A stretch of DNA of 64,000 nt from Epiperipatus broadwayi (GCA_028023455.1 JAQFVV010012420.1:2228001-2292000); one strand, 5' to 3'; shown: positions 23,792 to 38,165, numbered from the stretch's first letter. A program made the numbers and translations. Notes: generated by a model from the sequence alone, not told the origin.

Positions 23792-25204
23792 CTAAATAGA
23801 AGCTTCATGATGCTATTATCTATAAACTATAAAAATAGAAGAAAATATAGCGTAATCAAAATATGCTAAAATAAATTGTAACAACAGTGATCAATATGTG
23901 AGTAGAGATTATACATATCTATTAGGAAAAGCAATACAGGCAGTTTTCTAGAATGTCAAAGGTTTTCACATATATATGAAAGTAGAACCCTACAAATACA
24001 GAACTGAATAAATCAAGTGAAATAAAAAAACTGTTGTGTATTCAATAATAAAGCTGAATGCCAACAAAATAACAAAAATCATAAACTATAAGTTTCTTAC
24101 TAACAATCATAAACTATAAGTTTAAAAGAAATTAAAATAAAAATGACAATATATTTATTTACATTAACATACATAACACATATACAATTTGATGATTGCA
24201 TCCACGTTGTTCAGTATTCCTGGTTTTCAGGCACTGTGCCAGAAGACTTGGTTGTGACTTCAGTGATTAGGATGACTACCAACAACTAATCAATCAGAAA
24301 TTATCCATGCTCATATCCCTTCCTAAAGTTCTGCATTTACTAACATGATCAAATAAGTCTTTGAAGTGAAGGACTATTTCCAACAAATGCTAATACTCCC
24401 CACAGTTAAAACTAGTCACATTCTTAACTATTCTTAGTCCTGAGTAAATAATTAAAAAAAAATGTTTATACTCACAGTCCAACCTCTGCACAGTTCTCAT
24501 GAAGCATCATCAGGTGTACACAAATAAAAATAAGATCATGTGTGGTCTGTTTAAGTTCCCTATTCAGCTATTTGCATGTACAGAAGCCCGATCTCTACAT
24601 CCTTCTAACATCCCATGATGCAATAGCAGGCAGCAGCATTCACGAAAAGTAAGAAAAAGTGTTGCTCTTTTTAGTGCACACTATATATTTCACTGTTTAA
24701 TAAGAGTTATTAATTATTATAAAAGGTACTAGCTATTTATATTACGCTATCCCTCCCTCTAGCAATGCATCTTTTCCCAAATTATCATCAAACTTTTAAT
24801 TGCATCCATGCACATCCCTTTCACTGCAATTAGTCTTTCCAATATTGTATTGATTATACTAACCATTTGTCTTTACTTTTTTCTTTAATTAATTTTAAAA
24901 TAGCTTTCTGCTCCAATTAAACAATACTATCTTTTTCTATACCTAAATCCATCAGACCCTTACTGCGTTATTATTCACATTTTATTTTATCTTTCAGCGA
25001 TCTTTTTTTCATTGCTCTTAATTTACAATAACTTTCTATATTTAAGTTTCTTTTCTCTTTTTTCTGAGAGTCATAAATCCTAGCTTTATAACTTATACAA
25101 ATTACAGTTACCCAAGTAATATTTTTACCAAAATATAACACCTCCCTGACTCCAGAAAATACTACATTTACTTTATTTTACATAATCTTGAAATTTATTC
25201 TATT
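23792..25204. other. Spacer, possibly including an unrecognised Gypsy 3' end
   Basis: I see no gene. The segment 24180-24680 is somewhat GC-richer and lies downstream, on the minus strand, of a Gypsy integrase fragment, so it could hold the LTR of that element. No second copy occurs in the window with which to test this. Confidence 0.35.
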
Positions 25205-25700
25205 TCCATTTATCCCGAATAGGTCTGGGTAATTTTTTTCCTAATGGTACGTATTCCAATTCTGGCTGTTCTATAAGTGTTTGCAAACTTTCTTTTTCTT
25301 TAGATACTTCTTCTATAATGTCATTATGATTTTGGTTTTTCTGAGTCTCTGCCTTTGGGTCACATTTTCTTTTCAGTTCCCAAATTCATTCTTCCCAAAT
25401 CGAGTGCATCTGTTATCTCCCCCCTTGAACATGGTTTTCATGGCATCTATATGTTACATCACTTTCACCCCTAATCATTACCGCATGATTTGACAAAATC
25501 TTTTCTATTGTCTCTTTAAGCCAAGTTTTACCCAACACATCATGAACCCATACTGCCACTCCAATTTTGAACTTTGATTTATCATATTTACTTTGCCTTG
25601 CTCCATTTTCCTTTGGATGGTTTAATGACAATTTTGTTTTTTAATCTCCTTCCCAGTAGCAGTTCCATGGGAGTAACTCCAGTTACCATATTTTCACTAG
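25205..25700 (-). pseudogene. Ty3/Gypsy integrase C-terminal fragment
   Basis: On the minus strand, near 25700-25640, a frame reads GVTPMELLLGRRLKNKIVIK, the conserved end of the Gypsy integrase core. In another frame it is followed by KSKFKIGVAVWVHDVLGK, then TWLKETIEKILSNHAVMI and HENHVQ (25631-25413), an SH3-like integrase C-terminal domain. Further on (about 25290-25205) comes a short tail with LEYVPLGKKLPRPIRDKWK. The rest of gag-pol is absent. It is not identical to the Gypsy element at 54021-59148 and appears to belong to a different family. Confidence 0.7.
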
Positions 25701-25740
25701 ATTCATTCTCATTTTTAATAATCATTATGTGTTAAATTCT

Positions 25741-26399
25741 TTATTGCTCCTCTTTATTATCCTCTATCATTTTCTTCAAGAATAGTTGTAGAATTTGATA
25801 TCTCTGTAGATTTAACAATTCTTAACTGCTTTCAAAACTAGTTATATGATTTTTTTATCATCATATACTTCTGAAGATCAACACTTCAAGTTTGCAATCT
25901 GTAATCTAAATTACTATAACTAACCCAGGTTTTTGTTTCATACATTTCCAATTTTGTATACATTCAAAAAATTTTTATATATTAATATCAAATTAAATCA
26001 TTATTGCTATAACCAAGAGATCATGTATTCATGAAATATAAACTGGATGATTTTTTCCCCCACATACATAAACACTATTCAGCCTTATATTATTAATAAA
26101 GCAGACTGTTAGGAAACTTCATTTTTATGTATTCATAGCTAAAAAGACGGAATCTTTATTATTCTTTGTTTCTAGGAGGGGGGGGGCACAAATAAAGATA
26201 TAATAATTGAGATTTTTATGTAATCATTACCTAATTCAGATTTTTCTATAGCAAAAATCTCTACTAGGGCAATTAATCTTGTAGATAAATCCTGCTTTTA
26301 AAAAACATTATATAAATATTGACAATAAAAGAAACACAAAATTTTAGCCCTTCCCTATTAATCAAAAAAATTAATAAGATTTTAATAAAGTCTAAGAAC
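25741..26399. other. AT-rich spacer with a G-tract
   Basis: No gene. A run of nine G occurs at 26178-26186. Confidence 0.45.
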
Positions 26400-26712
26400 T
26401 CTAATAACTCTTTTGAGGCCCAAAAAGTTTATAAAATTCCATGTGAATTTTATAGTGCCTCTTGTGTTGGTATGAGTAATCATTACATTAGTGCTAGAAA
26501 AATATGAACATACTAATGCAGTAAAGCTGCCATCATCAACACTTCTCCTTCATGTTAAGAATACTGATCACAATACAGAATTTTCTAACTCCAGAATTCT
26601 ATCTGCATGTGATTCTCATCATCAAATGAATACCAGAAAGTCTAATGGGATTATTAAAGAATCAGACTCTATCAATAAATGCAAGAATACATTTATTTGG
26701 AAAATTTATTAA
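26400..26712 (+). pseudogene. Penelope-like element, GIY-YIG endonuclease fragment
   Basis: The first frame gives VYKIPCEFYSASCVGMSNHY then ISAR (26430-26500), matching the start of a Penelope GIY-YIG nuclease, in which Y.IPC..C...YVG.T.R.I..R is usual. A +1 change of frame near 26495 continues with KYEHTNAVKLPSSTLLLHVK, NTDHNTEFSNSRIL and INKCKNTFIWKIY (to 26710), the rest of that domain. The reverse transcriptase part is missing upstream. It may or may not be the same family as the fragment at 50690-51540. Confidence 0.7.
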
Positions 26713-26720
26713 AACCAAGT

Positions 26721-29158
26721 AGATTATATCTTCCTAGAATAGGAATTTCATCAATTATATTCAGAACAATCCATGGTTGTTGAGCTCATCTATTTCATAA
26801 ATGCAATGAATCTGTCACTTATCTTTGTAAATGTTGACAAATTATGAACCACCTAATGTCTGTCAGATTTATGGTAGTAGAATTGAAGGTCTTAATAAAG
26901 CCACTAATGAATCTATTTTGATTGGAATCTCTATAGGTTTCTTTATGGTGCCTTATTAATTAAGCTATCTAAAATCTTACACTAAATAAATAAACAATCA
27001 AAACAACTTAATTTTATCCATGTCACCACTCCCCTTTCATATTTTTAAATTACTCATGGATATAATAGAATATCTTTAATATCTACAAATTATATATATA
27101 ATTTATTTATATATAATTTAATTAATCTTTTTCCAGAAAAGGATAGTAATTTAGTTCAATCTTCATTCATAACTATATGTGTTTATCTATGTCTCCTTTT
27201 TTTCTTTTCTTAAAACATAATTCTTCCCTAGAGTTAAGATATAAAATAACAGAATAGCAAGTGAGGTTATTCGGAATTGCTATAATTGACAGATTGTTTT
27301 GTCAACTATTTTGTAGTTAATCATTCTGCAATTTGATGAAACTAAGAGATGTCTCATTATAATGGGAAAAAAGAACTTGATAACTATTTGAATTAATTAT
27401 CATCTGTAGAATTAAATAAAATTGCAATAAATTAAATTGTTTTAATATTTATCATTATAAGATATTTCTTTAATTAATTTACTATTATTGTATTTTTATC
27501 ACAAATTTGTTTTCCCTTGACAAATATTGTGTGTATATATATATATAAAAGGTTGCCTTGACAACAATTTGAGATTGTTATTGATGTTGAGATTGTCTAT
27601 GTATTGATTAGTTTTAATGATATATATATATATGGTACATATAATCATGCTATAATAATTTGCTAATGACTAGTTCAATGCAATGATAAGAAACAGCTTT
27701 ATTACTTAATCACAATATTTTTACTAAGAAAATAAAAGACAAATCAAGGGCTGAATGACTATCAGATATCTTCAACTGATTTTAATGGAAACACAATGCA
27801 ATTCAATTGTATTTTTTGTTTGTGCAGTGAACATATAAAACAAATTCATGTGATCAATATTATTCAAATTGAAACTTTTACCAACTTGCTAATAATATCT
27901 AGATATTCATTTACCAATTAATCCAAGATGATTACTTATGGGTTATCTTCCTGAAAAAAGATATCCAATTTTTTGAATCTGTAAAAAATTTTGAAGTTCA
28001 CCAACTTAGATATTAATCTCAGATCCTAGAAAATGTAGGTAGATGCACAAATCATTATGAGGCAGTTTGTAGACAATCTTTTACAATAATAACAACAACA
28101 ATATAGGAATATACATGTAATAAATATCTATTGAAATTACATCACATTAAAGCTCTAAAGGTTTACCTGTAAATAGACATATATATATGATGTTACTTTT
28201 AAATGTACATTTTTCTGTTTCTATCAATTATGAGAAAAGTAAAAGTACATTCAACAAATTGTTGATAAAAATAATATGCAGTATATACGTGTACATAAAA
28301 AAGCTAGTTGTGTATTACATAAGGATAATAGATATGGATTTAAGTCATGGTTGAACCAATAATGCAAAAGTTTGACTCAATAATAAGAAATTCCTGAAAT
28401 CGATTCTAATTGAGAAATGAGAAAAAATGTTTCATCTGCAATACTATTTTAGATATACAGTATAGCAAAAGATCATTATGATATAATCTTAAATAATTAG
28501 ATTTGATTATTCTGAAATATACTACATAAAATGACTGATGATGATAAAGTTTTATTGTTGTCATAAGTAATCTATTGCCTAAACATTCTACCTCCTTTTG
28601 AGCAGAGAATTTAACATATATATTACATAGCATGAAATTTTAGTAAATGACAACTATTATAATAATAATTTGTTAATATTTGCTTATAGTATTTATTGTC
28701 GTTTACTAACAATCTGACTTATTAGATATTCAAGAAACAATAAAATGTACTATATTTAAATAATAGAAAAGTACTATTATGTTTATCTTAACGAAGTAAA
28801 AAAAAATATCAAAAATTGTGATAGTAATTCCAAAAATTGAGCTGCTTAAAATAAATTGTGTTAAAGTGTATGGCAGCAATGGCAAACTTCCATAATCAAT
28901 TATCAAATCCATTTACTTGGTCACATTACCCTCCCTTTACTGCCTAGTTACTCCATTAGCATTTAAAATGAAAACTCAATTTATGTACATAATTTTCAAA
29001 ATGGTAATTTGTAAAAAAAAAAAAAAAAAATACAACACGAAATTTTAATGCAATACTATCTATGTTGTAATTTAAATTTGGTAACATTTTTTACCAATCA
29101 TCAAATACTTTATATAATTTCTATTTTTAATATTTAAACTTTTATTGTTACTATTACT
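26721..29158. other. AT-rich spacer, no gene
   Basis: It has TA microsatellites (27532-27548 and about 27619-27633), an A-tract near 29012 and short noise frames. Nothing further recognised. Confidence 0.5.
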
Positions 29159-29326
29159 TATATTAAATTAAAAGTAATACTAATATTGCTTCAATATTGA
29201 AAACATTCAATAAAACATTAATGCATTTTAATACTGAATACTAAAGTTGTATAAAGACTATATTTAATGTTTTTAATATGTTCTCTATATATAAAGCAAT
29301 ATTATTATTACTTTTAATTTAATATA
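29159..29326. mobile_element. Hairpin MITE, about 168 bp
   Basis: Positions 29159-29220 and 29265-29326 are reverse complements. The outer 33 bases differ at a single position (core AAATTAAAAGTAATA), and pairing continues inward through AAAACATTNAATAAAACATTA. The loop is about 44 bases. Almost pure A/T, non-coding. I could not establish a target duplication. Confidence 0.72.
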
Positions 29327-32300
29327 TTTCAGTAAAGGCATTATCAGAATTTATTATTTATATTCTAAATTTATATTTTTTTCTATTATGAATAATAAAT
29401 AAATGTATATAAAGTATAAAGCTACTTTCATCTTTAAAACCTATTACGTTCTTCTATACAAATAATCAATCACTATAAATATAAACAGGAAAATAAAATA
29501 CTGCATTGCTTTTTTATTTTCAACGGAAAAATTTCTTCATAACAATAATTAAGTTTTTAGCCATTGTTAATTATTATTAATTTATGTGTGATATAGAATA
29601 AATCATTTTATCATCATTTTATGCATGTATGTAATTACTTATATCTTACTTTATATTACTTCCAAAAATTAATTTTTAATATTTCATAATTATCCCAAAA
29701 AATTATTTTCAGCTAAATTTATCTTATAGCAGCATTCATACATTTAAACTAGTTAAAATATTGCAGAAATGCAGCCAAGTTTAGAAATAAAATAATATTA
29801 AACTGTGATGAAATATAAATGAGCAGATTTGAGATAATAGTATATAATAACTATTAGGCAAACAAAAAGAATTAGATGAGTTGAAAAGTGTAATGGTACT
29901 TCCTTTTTTAAAATTAATAATAATAATTTGTTGCAAACTGCATTTATAATTCTTAGACTACTTCTTTATTGCTTATAAAAGAAAATTATTATAAATTATT
30001 TATATCAAAATCATTATATCTGATATATGCAAAGAGAGCATTTTATTATCAGTTTTTGTTGTATATTTCCATATCAATTTTCAAGACATCTTTTGATTTT
30101 TTAAAATTATTATTTCATTAAATGATATAATTGTATAACATATCTATATAAGTAAATGAATAAATATAGTGTTATAAACCAAATATAAATATATATATAT
30201 TGTGCCCTTTTTATTGGTACACCCCATCATAAAACAAATTGGGAATAAATTTTAAGATGTATAATTTTAAATTTTATAAAATCAAAAAATATTTACTTAT
30301 TAAACTATGAAAAATAAGTCATTTTAGTTATCATAGGGTTTGAACTTGGGTTTAGTTAATTTAAAGTATTATAAATACTATAAATCCTGTGTAACATTTT
30401 TTTAAAAGTATACAAAGGATAAAATAATAAATTATAAATTAATAATATTTGATAATAAGTAATCATTTGAAAATATTTAAAGTTGTAGAGAAGTTCAAAT
30501 GTAATCTTCTAAATAAAAATGTGTGTTATATAGATAATCATGTCTGTGCACATCTAATATTAAAGTAAGGACTATTTCTGGTGAAATCTTAATTTATGTT
30601 CCAAAATAAATAATTAATATTTATTTTATGAATTTTGTGTTTAAAAATTCATCAAATTAATCTCTGATCTTGTTTGTATAGAAATCAAATCAAAATGATC
30701 TAAATTGATGTAAAGTAAATTGTATTATTATTCAGTTCATGAAAGTTATTATTTTTATTACTAGTAAATATTTTAAAGAGATAGCATTTGTTTTAAAAAT
30801 AGTTAAACTACATGTAACTAGCAAGTGGAAGAATCAACCAATAGGAAAATGCAATTTGAAGTAAATTAAAAGCATGCAGATGATGTTTTAAGAAGAAAAA
30901 ATCAGAGGGAAAAGTGAAAAAAAAAGATTACAGATGGAGGAACAAGTAACTTGGTTTGTCTTTGAAAAGTTTGCTTAAAATTTTTAAAATCTTATTATTA
31001 TTTTAAAAACAAGTAATTGATTATGATCTACTTAAGAATTTAAAACTATATATTATAAGCTTTTTTTGTTAACATGAAAGGATAAAACAAAGTTAAGTCT
31101 CTGCTAGGAGTCATTATATTAGAAAAAATATTGGAAGAATGAAAGGGAAAATGCCAAAGTGTTGTCAAGTAATACCCAAACTTAAGGAAAACACTGTGAG
31201 TATTATGTTCACACATAATTTGATTAATAAGCAAGATAAAATATTTATGCATTTTAACTATCAAAACAGTTATGTAAGATTAAATTAGAATCGATGGAGG
31301 AATAAAAAAAAAAATTAATCACAACAAAGTTAAGTGTACATTTTTAAAAATAATTAAAGTAGTAATAAATAATAATGGAAAGATTTGTGTGGGGGAAAAT
31401 GTACCTATATGATAAAAGAATATATAAAAGTTTATTTTAATTAAAATTTCAATGATAAAAGATATAAATGGATCATTATTAGTTTTAGTATACTTTTCAT
31501 GTATGATGAAATTTTATGATGAGTTATATATATGTTAAATGAAGGATTAAAAGTTAGAAGGATATATGGATGTAATACAAGGCAAATGTAAAAGAAAAAT
31601 GTTAAATGAAGATTATATTTATATTTGTAACAAAATCATAGCAATCGGCTTGGAAATAGTTTTTTTTTTTATGATGCACTTATATTTTTTTTTAAACTTG
31701 TAACATAATGTTTGTATATAGTTTAATTTCATACTTTAAAATAATCGTTATCAATATTGGGGAATAAGTTAATAGATAAATAAATTAATAATTAATTTAA
31801 TTTGTTTATCTGTGCAAGTAATTGTTTAAAGTTTTTATTTTATTTTATTAAATGTTGTTAGATAACTAAAATAAATGTATAATATACAAAAAGATATATA
31901 GATGCATGTATATCTTTGTGTTGCTAAATAATTGGTTATCATAGTCTGAAAGCAAATGAAACCTTTTAATGTGGCATAATTTTAAATTGTTTTGCTAAAT
32001 TAATTTAAATTTAAATTGCAAGTCATGTAATAGCAGGCTATAAGTGTTGTTGTTGTTTTTTTTGTGATATCAATGAAGTTAATTTAATCTAGTCAATAAA
32101 AAATTTAAAATAATTATTTTCAAAAAATAATATAAAATATTACCATTTGAAAAAATGTTTCAACATAAACACCTCATTCAAGAAACAAATCAATTCAATA
32201 ACAAGTAATTTTAAATGTTTTTTTTAAAATTAGTTGAAACTAAATCATGTGACAGTAATAGTATCTTGTTGCATTAATGGCTTTCGTTCAACATTTAAAA

Positions 32301-34060
32301 ACAAATAAAAAAAATTTTTTTTTAAATAAAAAAATTGATATTTTAAGATAAAAATTTTCATAAATGCAAGAAACTCACTCTTCATAAATTGTCATTAACA
32401 TTTTACTTATAAATAAGTATAGTTATAAGTTGTGATTTATTATGTATATGAAAACTTACTTTATATAAGTTCTTTAAAACAATAATTATCAAATAATAAT
32501 AATGAAAAACTTAAATTGCACTAAATGTACGACAATAAAATGCTGTAATTTATTCAGCATTACTACCATAATTAATTTAAACATTTTTTAAAAAATACTA
32601 GCATTATTAACTGCTAAAAATTATTCCAATGATACCCATGTAATCTTTGTTTTAATTACAGTTTCATTTTTCTTTGAACAAAACAACATGTCCATTTATT
32701 AATCAATAGTTGGATGGCTATTTATGTTAGTTATGTACTGGATACTTGTGTCATTATTGAACTTAACCTAAACATTTGAAAATAAATGGAAAGAGACATT
32801 TTTTGTTTAGAAAAAAAAATTAAATTAAAAAATTAATATTTTAACCTTCAGTGACTACTAATGGTACGAAATGCTGCTAGAAATATTCATATGTCTTAAT
32901 TGTACTGAATTATATAAATTGAACAGGTATTTATCTTGGTATCTTTTTAGGATATTTGCATTTTGCAAAAATTATATTAGTTTGAAATTTGCTCACGTTG
33001 TATAATTTTTATGCTACTTTTTGAGGATTTAGCAGTATCTCATAGCAGTGGAATCTAAATGTAAGTAATTTTATTTTTCAGTTTTTTTTTAATATATGGG
33101 TTTTTTATATACAAATATTACAATTATTGTAAGTATTTTACAATAATAAAAATCAAGTAACCAATTGATTCCAAATAAAAGTTCAATTTTTAGTGATCTA
33201 TAATTACATTTTTTCCACTTTTTTATATAAATATTATAATATTTATTGTAAATAATGCTTATAATTAAAAATAAATAAATCTGGAATCATAATTCTATCA
33301 CATAATACTTTTCTCATGAGTGGTATCAGATATCATTTTTAGGATTTACATTATAGAACTGCATTGATCCATTGTGGGATAAAATCAAAAATTTTATATA
33401 TACAAAAAATTCACTTTACAAATCATGAAAATAAGCACAGTTTTCATAAAAATTAAATTTCAGAAAATATATGAGAAGTTTTTTAATAATAAAAACAGAA
33501 CACTTGTGAATAAAAAATAGATTTGATGATTTGGTACTTGTAAATTTTCAAGTAAATCAAGATGGCAGCCCATATTTTTGGTAAATCTACTGTTTTGGGC
33601 TGCCCCAAAAAATATTTACAAAAAAAAAAGCCTACTAGGAAATGTCATATTTAATAATCACATTTTATTTTTTTATAATCATTATTTTAAAAAGAGAAAT
33701 CCCTGTGGAAAAATTAATTACAATATTTATAATTTATTTTCTTTTTTCTTTTTGGATTAATTTATTAACATAAAAATGAAAAATATATACAAATACAATA
33801 TTTATACTTTATTCATGTCCGCAGCATGCAATCATATTGAGACCATTAACACACACTTTTTGGGAAGTCAGAATCCCATATCTTTGGAAATAGTCCAATG
33901 CATCGCATTCTCTGACAGGAAGGTCCTAAATTTTTATCATTATGACAACTTACCAAAAAAATTGCTAACAAAAAAAAACACGGTGAATTGAATCAAAATA
34001 TGCAATGTTAAGAGTGTAGCTTTGCTTCCCATGTTATAAGTAAAAAAAATTGAAATAAAG
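29327..34060. other. Very AT-rich spacer, no gene
   Basis: No recognisable gene, RNA or element in 4.7 kb. The small frames around 31046-31264 and 33578-33991 are short and without domain. Poly-T and TA tracts are frequent. Confidence 0.5.
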
Positions 34061-34300
34061 CTTCTTAATGAAATTTTTTTTTAAATTTAACAATCAATTT
34101 ATTTTGTTTTAATTTAACACCTAACACATTTTCGGTAGATTATAGACCCTCTGAACCAAAGTACAACAATGTTGAGTTTCTTAATGAAATTTATCAGAAT
34201 TTATTCCTTTTTTTAAATTTAACAACTGATTTATTAATTTTATTTTGATTTAACAATTAATGCATCTTCGGTAGATTATAGGCCATTGAAACTGTACATT
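34061..34300. repeat. Tandem duplication, two units of about 120 bp
   Basis: Units 34061-34176 and 34177-34300 share TTCTTAATGAAATTT, AAATTTAACAA, TTTAACA and CGGTAGATTATAG in the same order and spacing. They are clearly diverged. Confidence 0.7.
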
Positions 34301-35844
34301 TATCAAAAATATCGGATGACATCTTGGTTACTTGAAAACTCACAAGTACCAATGATTTTTCTATAACTCCCAACCTATGAATTATCTTCAATTCTTTAAT
34401 TAAATATGCTATATATTATATTCTACTTCAGAATATCTTAAATAGTTTCATTAGTTTCTAAGAATTATGTTAATTTCCTATTAATTTTATTTAACTATGC
34501 TAGACCGAAAAAATGAGTTAATCCATGACCTCTATAGAAAGATTCACATTCATATATTTAATACAAAACAAAAAAAGAAAAAGAGTAAAAAATAGTCACA
34601 GGAAAGACAAGATTTATTCTCATACTTAGAGTTGTTTACATTAAAGTTAAAATGTAATAACAATTAATTGACTTGCATAAAATATATATTATGAACCCAG
34701 TTAAAATCAATACATCTTAGTGTGTTATAAAACAAATACAAAGGAAAGTGCATAATACAAATTACTTTTTTTTTTTTTTAAATAAATGTTTATTCAAAGA
34801 AAAGCAAATTAAAATTTAACTTTCAGATATCACTGAAGAGTTAAATCTTTTTTATTGTTATAAACCTTAATTTACTATTGTATTAAAAGATCACTCAATT
34901 CATTCAGAGTAATTTTGTTCCAAACCAATGATCATTGGACTATATTTTATGAAAGAGTTTGATTACAAAACAACACATGACTTTCTAGTTTACATTTAAA
35001 ATCTATCCTCAGATTATATATATGTATAAGTAATTAATTCTTACTAGATGATGCCACAATAAAAGTAAAAATGATTGCTAGTTAGATATTTACATTTTAG
35101 TGTTCTTCACAGGTGAAAATCAAAAGCTAGAAATTAGAGGATTTTGTGTGCATAATTATCTGGTACCTATTAATTGATCACACTCATATAAATATCTTTA
35201 GAATAGAATGAAATAAAGTTGATGACTATTGACAATTTATATATTAGTGAGTGTGACTCCTATGTAAAAAGTGATTTTATGTAGAAACAAATGATGATGA
35301 TTTTAATGCAATTTCACTAAAAGTGAAAATATTTGAAGTGATAACTCCCAGCATACAACCTCACATTTGTGATCATATATTCTCTGTTCTGATAAAAATA
35401 TAAAATGTGATATAAATAAAATTCTAAAAATATTTTTTTTATTTTTCGAAAATTTGCATACATGAAAATGATTAGTAAAATCTTTAATAATACAAATTTA
35501 TTGAGATATCATGAATTCAGATCGTGAGATCTTGAAAACCTATCTTCTTGTCTGTTTTTTAAGAAGTTTAGAATTTCAATTATTTGACAAGAAAATGAAA
35601 TGGAATTTGAAATTTCATCCTATCAATAACACTTTGCAAAAATGTTTACTTGAGATATGATCTTAATGTAAAAGAAAGAACAGTATGCCAAATATTTTAA
35701 ATAAATGAAAATTTGTATCTTCTTAATACAGACGTTCTTTATTAACACAAAAAAAAATCCTCTTAATAATTTAAAATCTTGAGGAAAAAAAAAGTTAAAA
35801 CAAGATTGATTCAGTATTACTGTGTAATACTAATATCTTCTTTT
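34301..35844. other. AT-rich spacer, no gene
   Basis: Nothing recognised. It ends at the left arm of the short hairpin MITE. Confidence 0.5.
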
Positions 35845-35938
35845 AAACAAGGCAAAACTGTCCATACAGTAATGCCATCCTGTGCCAACCACAATAATCA
35901 ATGGATGTCACTACTGTATGGAGATTTTTGCCTTGTTT
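35845..35938. mobile_element. 94-bp hairpin MITE, short member of family P
   Basis: 36-base arms 35845-35880 and 35903-35938 are reverse complements at 32 of 36 positions; the outer 13 (AAACAAGGCAAAA) are perfect. The loop TGTGCCAACCACAATAATCA is close to the sequence just inside the left end of the 12250 MITE (TGTGCTAAACAGAGTAATCA), which shows that the short element is an internal deletion of that family. Confidence 0.82.
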
Positions 35939-37050
35939 AATAACAATTATGTGCTAGTATAAGAAATAGTGATCATGTGATCTTCTTTTACATATATATG
36001 TATAGCTATTATTAATTGAAAACTAAATAAAATAAAAAGGATTTTCTCACAGTCCTGCAGTGGAATACTTATTAATAGTGTTTTATTTTTTATGGCAAAT
36101 TTCCTGAAATTTCTTCCTTATATTGAATATTGCATGCTAACATATTTATTATTAGATATAAGCAGAAAGCAAATAGTTATCTTTGGTAAAAAAAAAAAAA
36201 AACGATGGATACATATTTTCAATAACAGCCTTCAAATTGAAATCAACTTTTAGTGATTATATAATTAGCATTTCTCCAGATTGTTCTATCACCTCTGGTT
36301 TTTTATATTGTTCAAAACTGTATTAATTATAATAATGTAATAATCTCTGTCAATTATTTCACTGTTTCTAACATGGAGAAAAACAACAAAAATATTAATT
36401 CCCATTCATCTTTGAGAAAGAGCATTCTTTCCAGCAAATATTCTTTGAAAAGGATACTCTGCATTAAAAATACATCAAGGTTATATTTAATATTCTTGAT
36501 ATTTTTCTCCAAGTAAAAAGTAGTATTATAAATGCATATAGATTTTTACATTTCAGTGATTGAGTTTTCAGCCAAATCTCTCCAAGTAAACTTTTTAGTG
36601 AATTAGATTATTTCAAGATATATATCAAAGAAAGATAATTTCCAATTGATTATTTGATTTATAAATTAAAAATAGATATTTGTTTTTTTATTTATAAATG
36701 GAATTTGCAAAAGGCTTCACAACACCGCAATCCAAAAGCACCAATACTTTTTTTCTTTTCACTTCCACAAGAGAATTACAGAAAAAAATCACAGCTTGAA
36801 CAGTTCTGAGCTTTATTTTAAATGAGATGTCCTTGGATTAAAAATATTTTTCATTGCAATTCTGTCCAGTAAGTGGTATTGTAGTTGTAATTATATGTTG
36901 GGCTATTTCCATCATCTAATATTAATTGTTAAGAAAAATTAAAATTTTCAGATTAGTATATAATACAGTACTTTGAGAGGTATTATTTACTTTTCTTTTT
37001 GACCAGTGACAGAATTACCAAGGTATTCAAACCTGAAATTTTTACATTTA
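35939..37050. other. AT-rich spacer, no gene
   Basis: Nothing recognised beyond homopolymer runs such as the A-tract at about 36188-36201. Confidence 0.5.
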
Positions 37051-37370
37051 TAAATATTTAAAGCAATACCCATGAATCTAAAGATCTTAGATTTGATTCC
37101 CTTGCTAGTTCTATCACTGGTCATACCACAACACATGAAGAAGAGAGGAAAACAATATCACTTGAAGCACTGTGCTTTTCTATTACTAATAGTAAAATGC
37201 ATTAGGAGGAATTAAATTCAATATTCACAGATTTAGGGACTGCAGCTCAATTCGCTTTTTAGTTTTCACGTTCATTAAGAGCAACACCTGAAGAAGAAAA
37301 GAATAATACCATTTGAAGCATTGTGTTATTTACTCATTTATATGCTATTACTGATAGTTGAATGTGTTTG
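37051..37370 (+). repeat. SINE-like relic with duplicated body
   Basis: A B-box-like AGATTTGATTCCC lies near 37087-37100. The following body segment, 37128-37205 (TGAAGAAGAGAGGAAAACAA, then CACTTGAAGCACTGTG and CTATTACTAATAGT), recurs diverged at 37284-37366. No A-box is visible, so the tRNA origin is tentative. Confidence 0.4.
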
Positions 37371-37965
37371 AAAATGGTTCGCATATAATTTCAAATTCTG
37401 CCCGGTATTTCTTTATTATGAATATTTTGGCTACTATGTCCTTCATTATTAATGAATGATCTCAGAAAGCAAAAACTTTTAACCACTTCTATATTTTCAT
37501 TATTACTTTTGAAGTCAGCCATTGACTGTATTGTCACAATTACTATCTTCTTTCAATTTGACTGTAATCCCATGTTTTTTAAAAAAATTTCTTCTCTAAC
37601 TTTCCCTTGAAAACTTTATGCTTTCTATATCTCAATCACATATGTGCTGACATCAGTTTATCTATGATTGTTGCTGTTTATTCTACCAACTCGAAATCTG
37701 AAGTTGTCTTCCTCATTATGTAATCTGTAGACAAGTTCGATTATGGAGAAACAAACTTTTTTATATATTATCAAAAGAATTTAGCTATATTTTCACTCAA
37801 TTTATTCAAATGGAATTAGCAATATTTTTATTCAATTTATTTATTTTACATGTATCTTCTGATCTACATGGAGATTTTGGATATAATGATATAAATATGT
37901 GAATAACATAATTGTGTTTTTGTCAAACTAAAACAAAATTCATATACCCAATTATGAAGGTCTCA

Positions 37966-38165
37966 TAGTGCAATAGCAGTCTGTCTGTTTGAATCCAGAT
38001 CATACATTTTAACTTTTTTTCAGATAAGCTCATAACCAATCCAGACAACCATCCAATATTGGTGAATAAATGAATGTGTAGCTATTTTTAAATAGAAACA
38101 AGGATAAAAAAATTCTCAAACTCTTACTACTTGGCAAATATTAAAGCTTGTGACCAACTTCTCCT
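37966..38165 (+). repeat. tRNA-derived SINE relic
   Basis: The 3' half of a tRNA-like head (AATAGCAGTCTGTCTGTTTG then AATCCAGATC, B-box-like) is followed by TTTTTTTCAG, CATAACCAATCCAGACAACC, ATATTGGTGAATAAATGAAT, TAGCTATTTTTAA and CTTACTACTTGGCAAA. The same body order appears at 42280-42400 and in the array at 19840-20300. Confidence 0.6.

Noticed and set aside
33776-33991. 71-codon plus-strand frame with somewhat mixed composition
   Set aside because: No recognisable domain, no splice signals or repeat partner in the window; too short to support.
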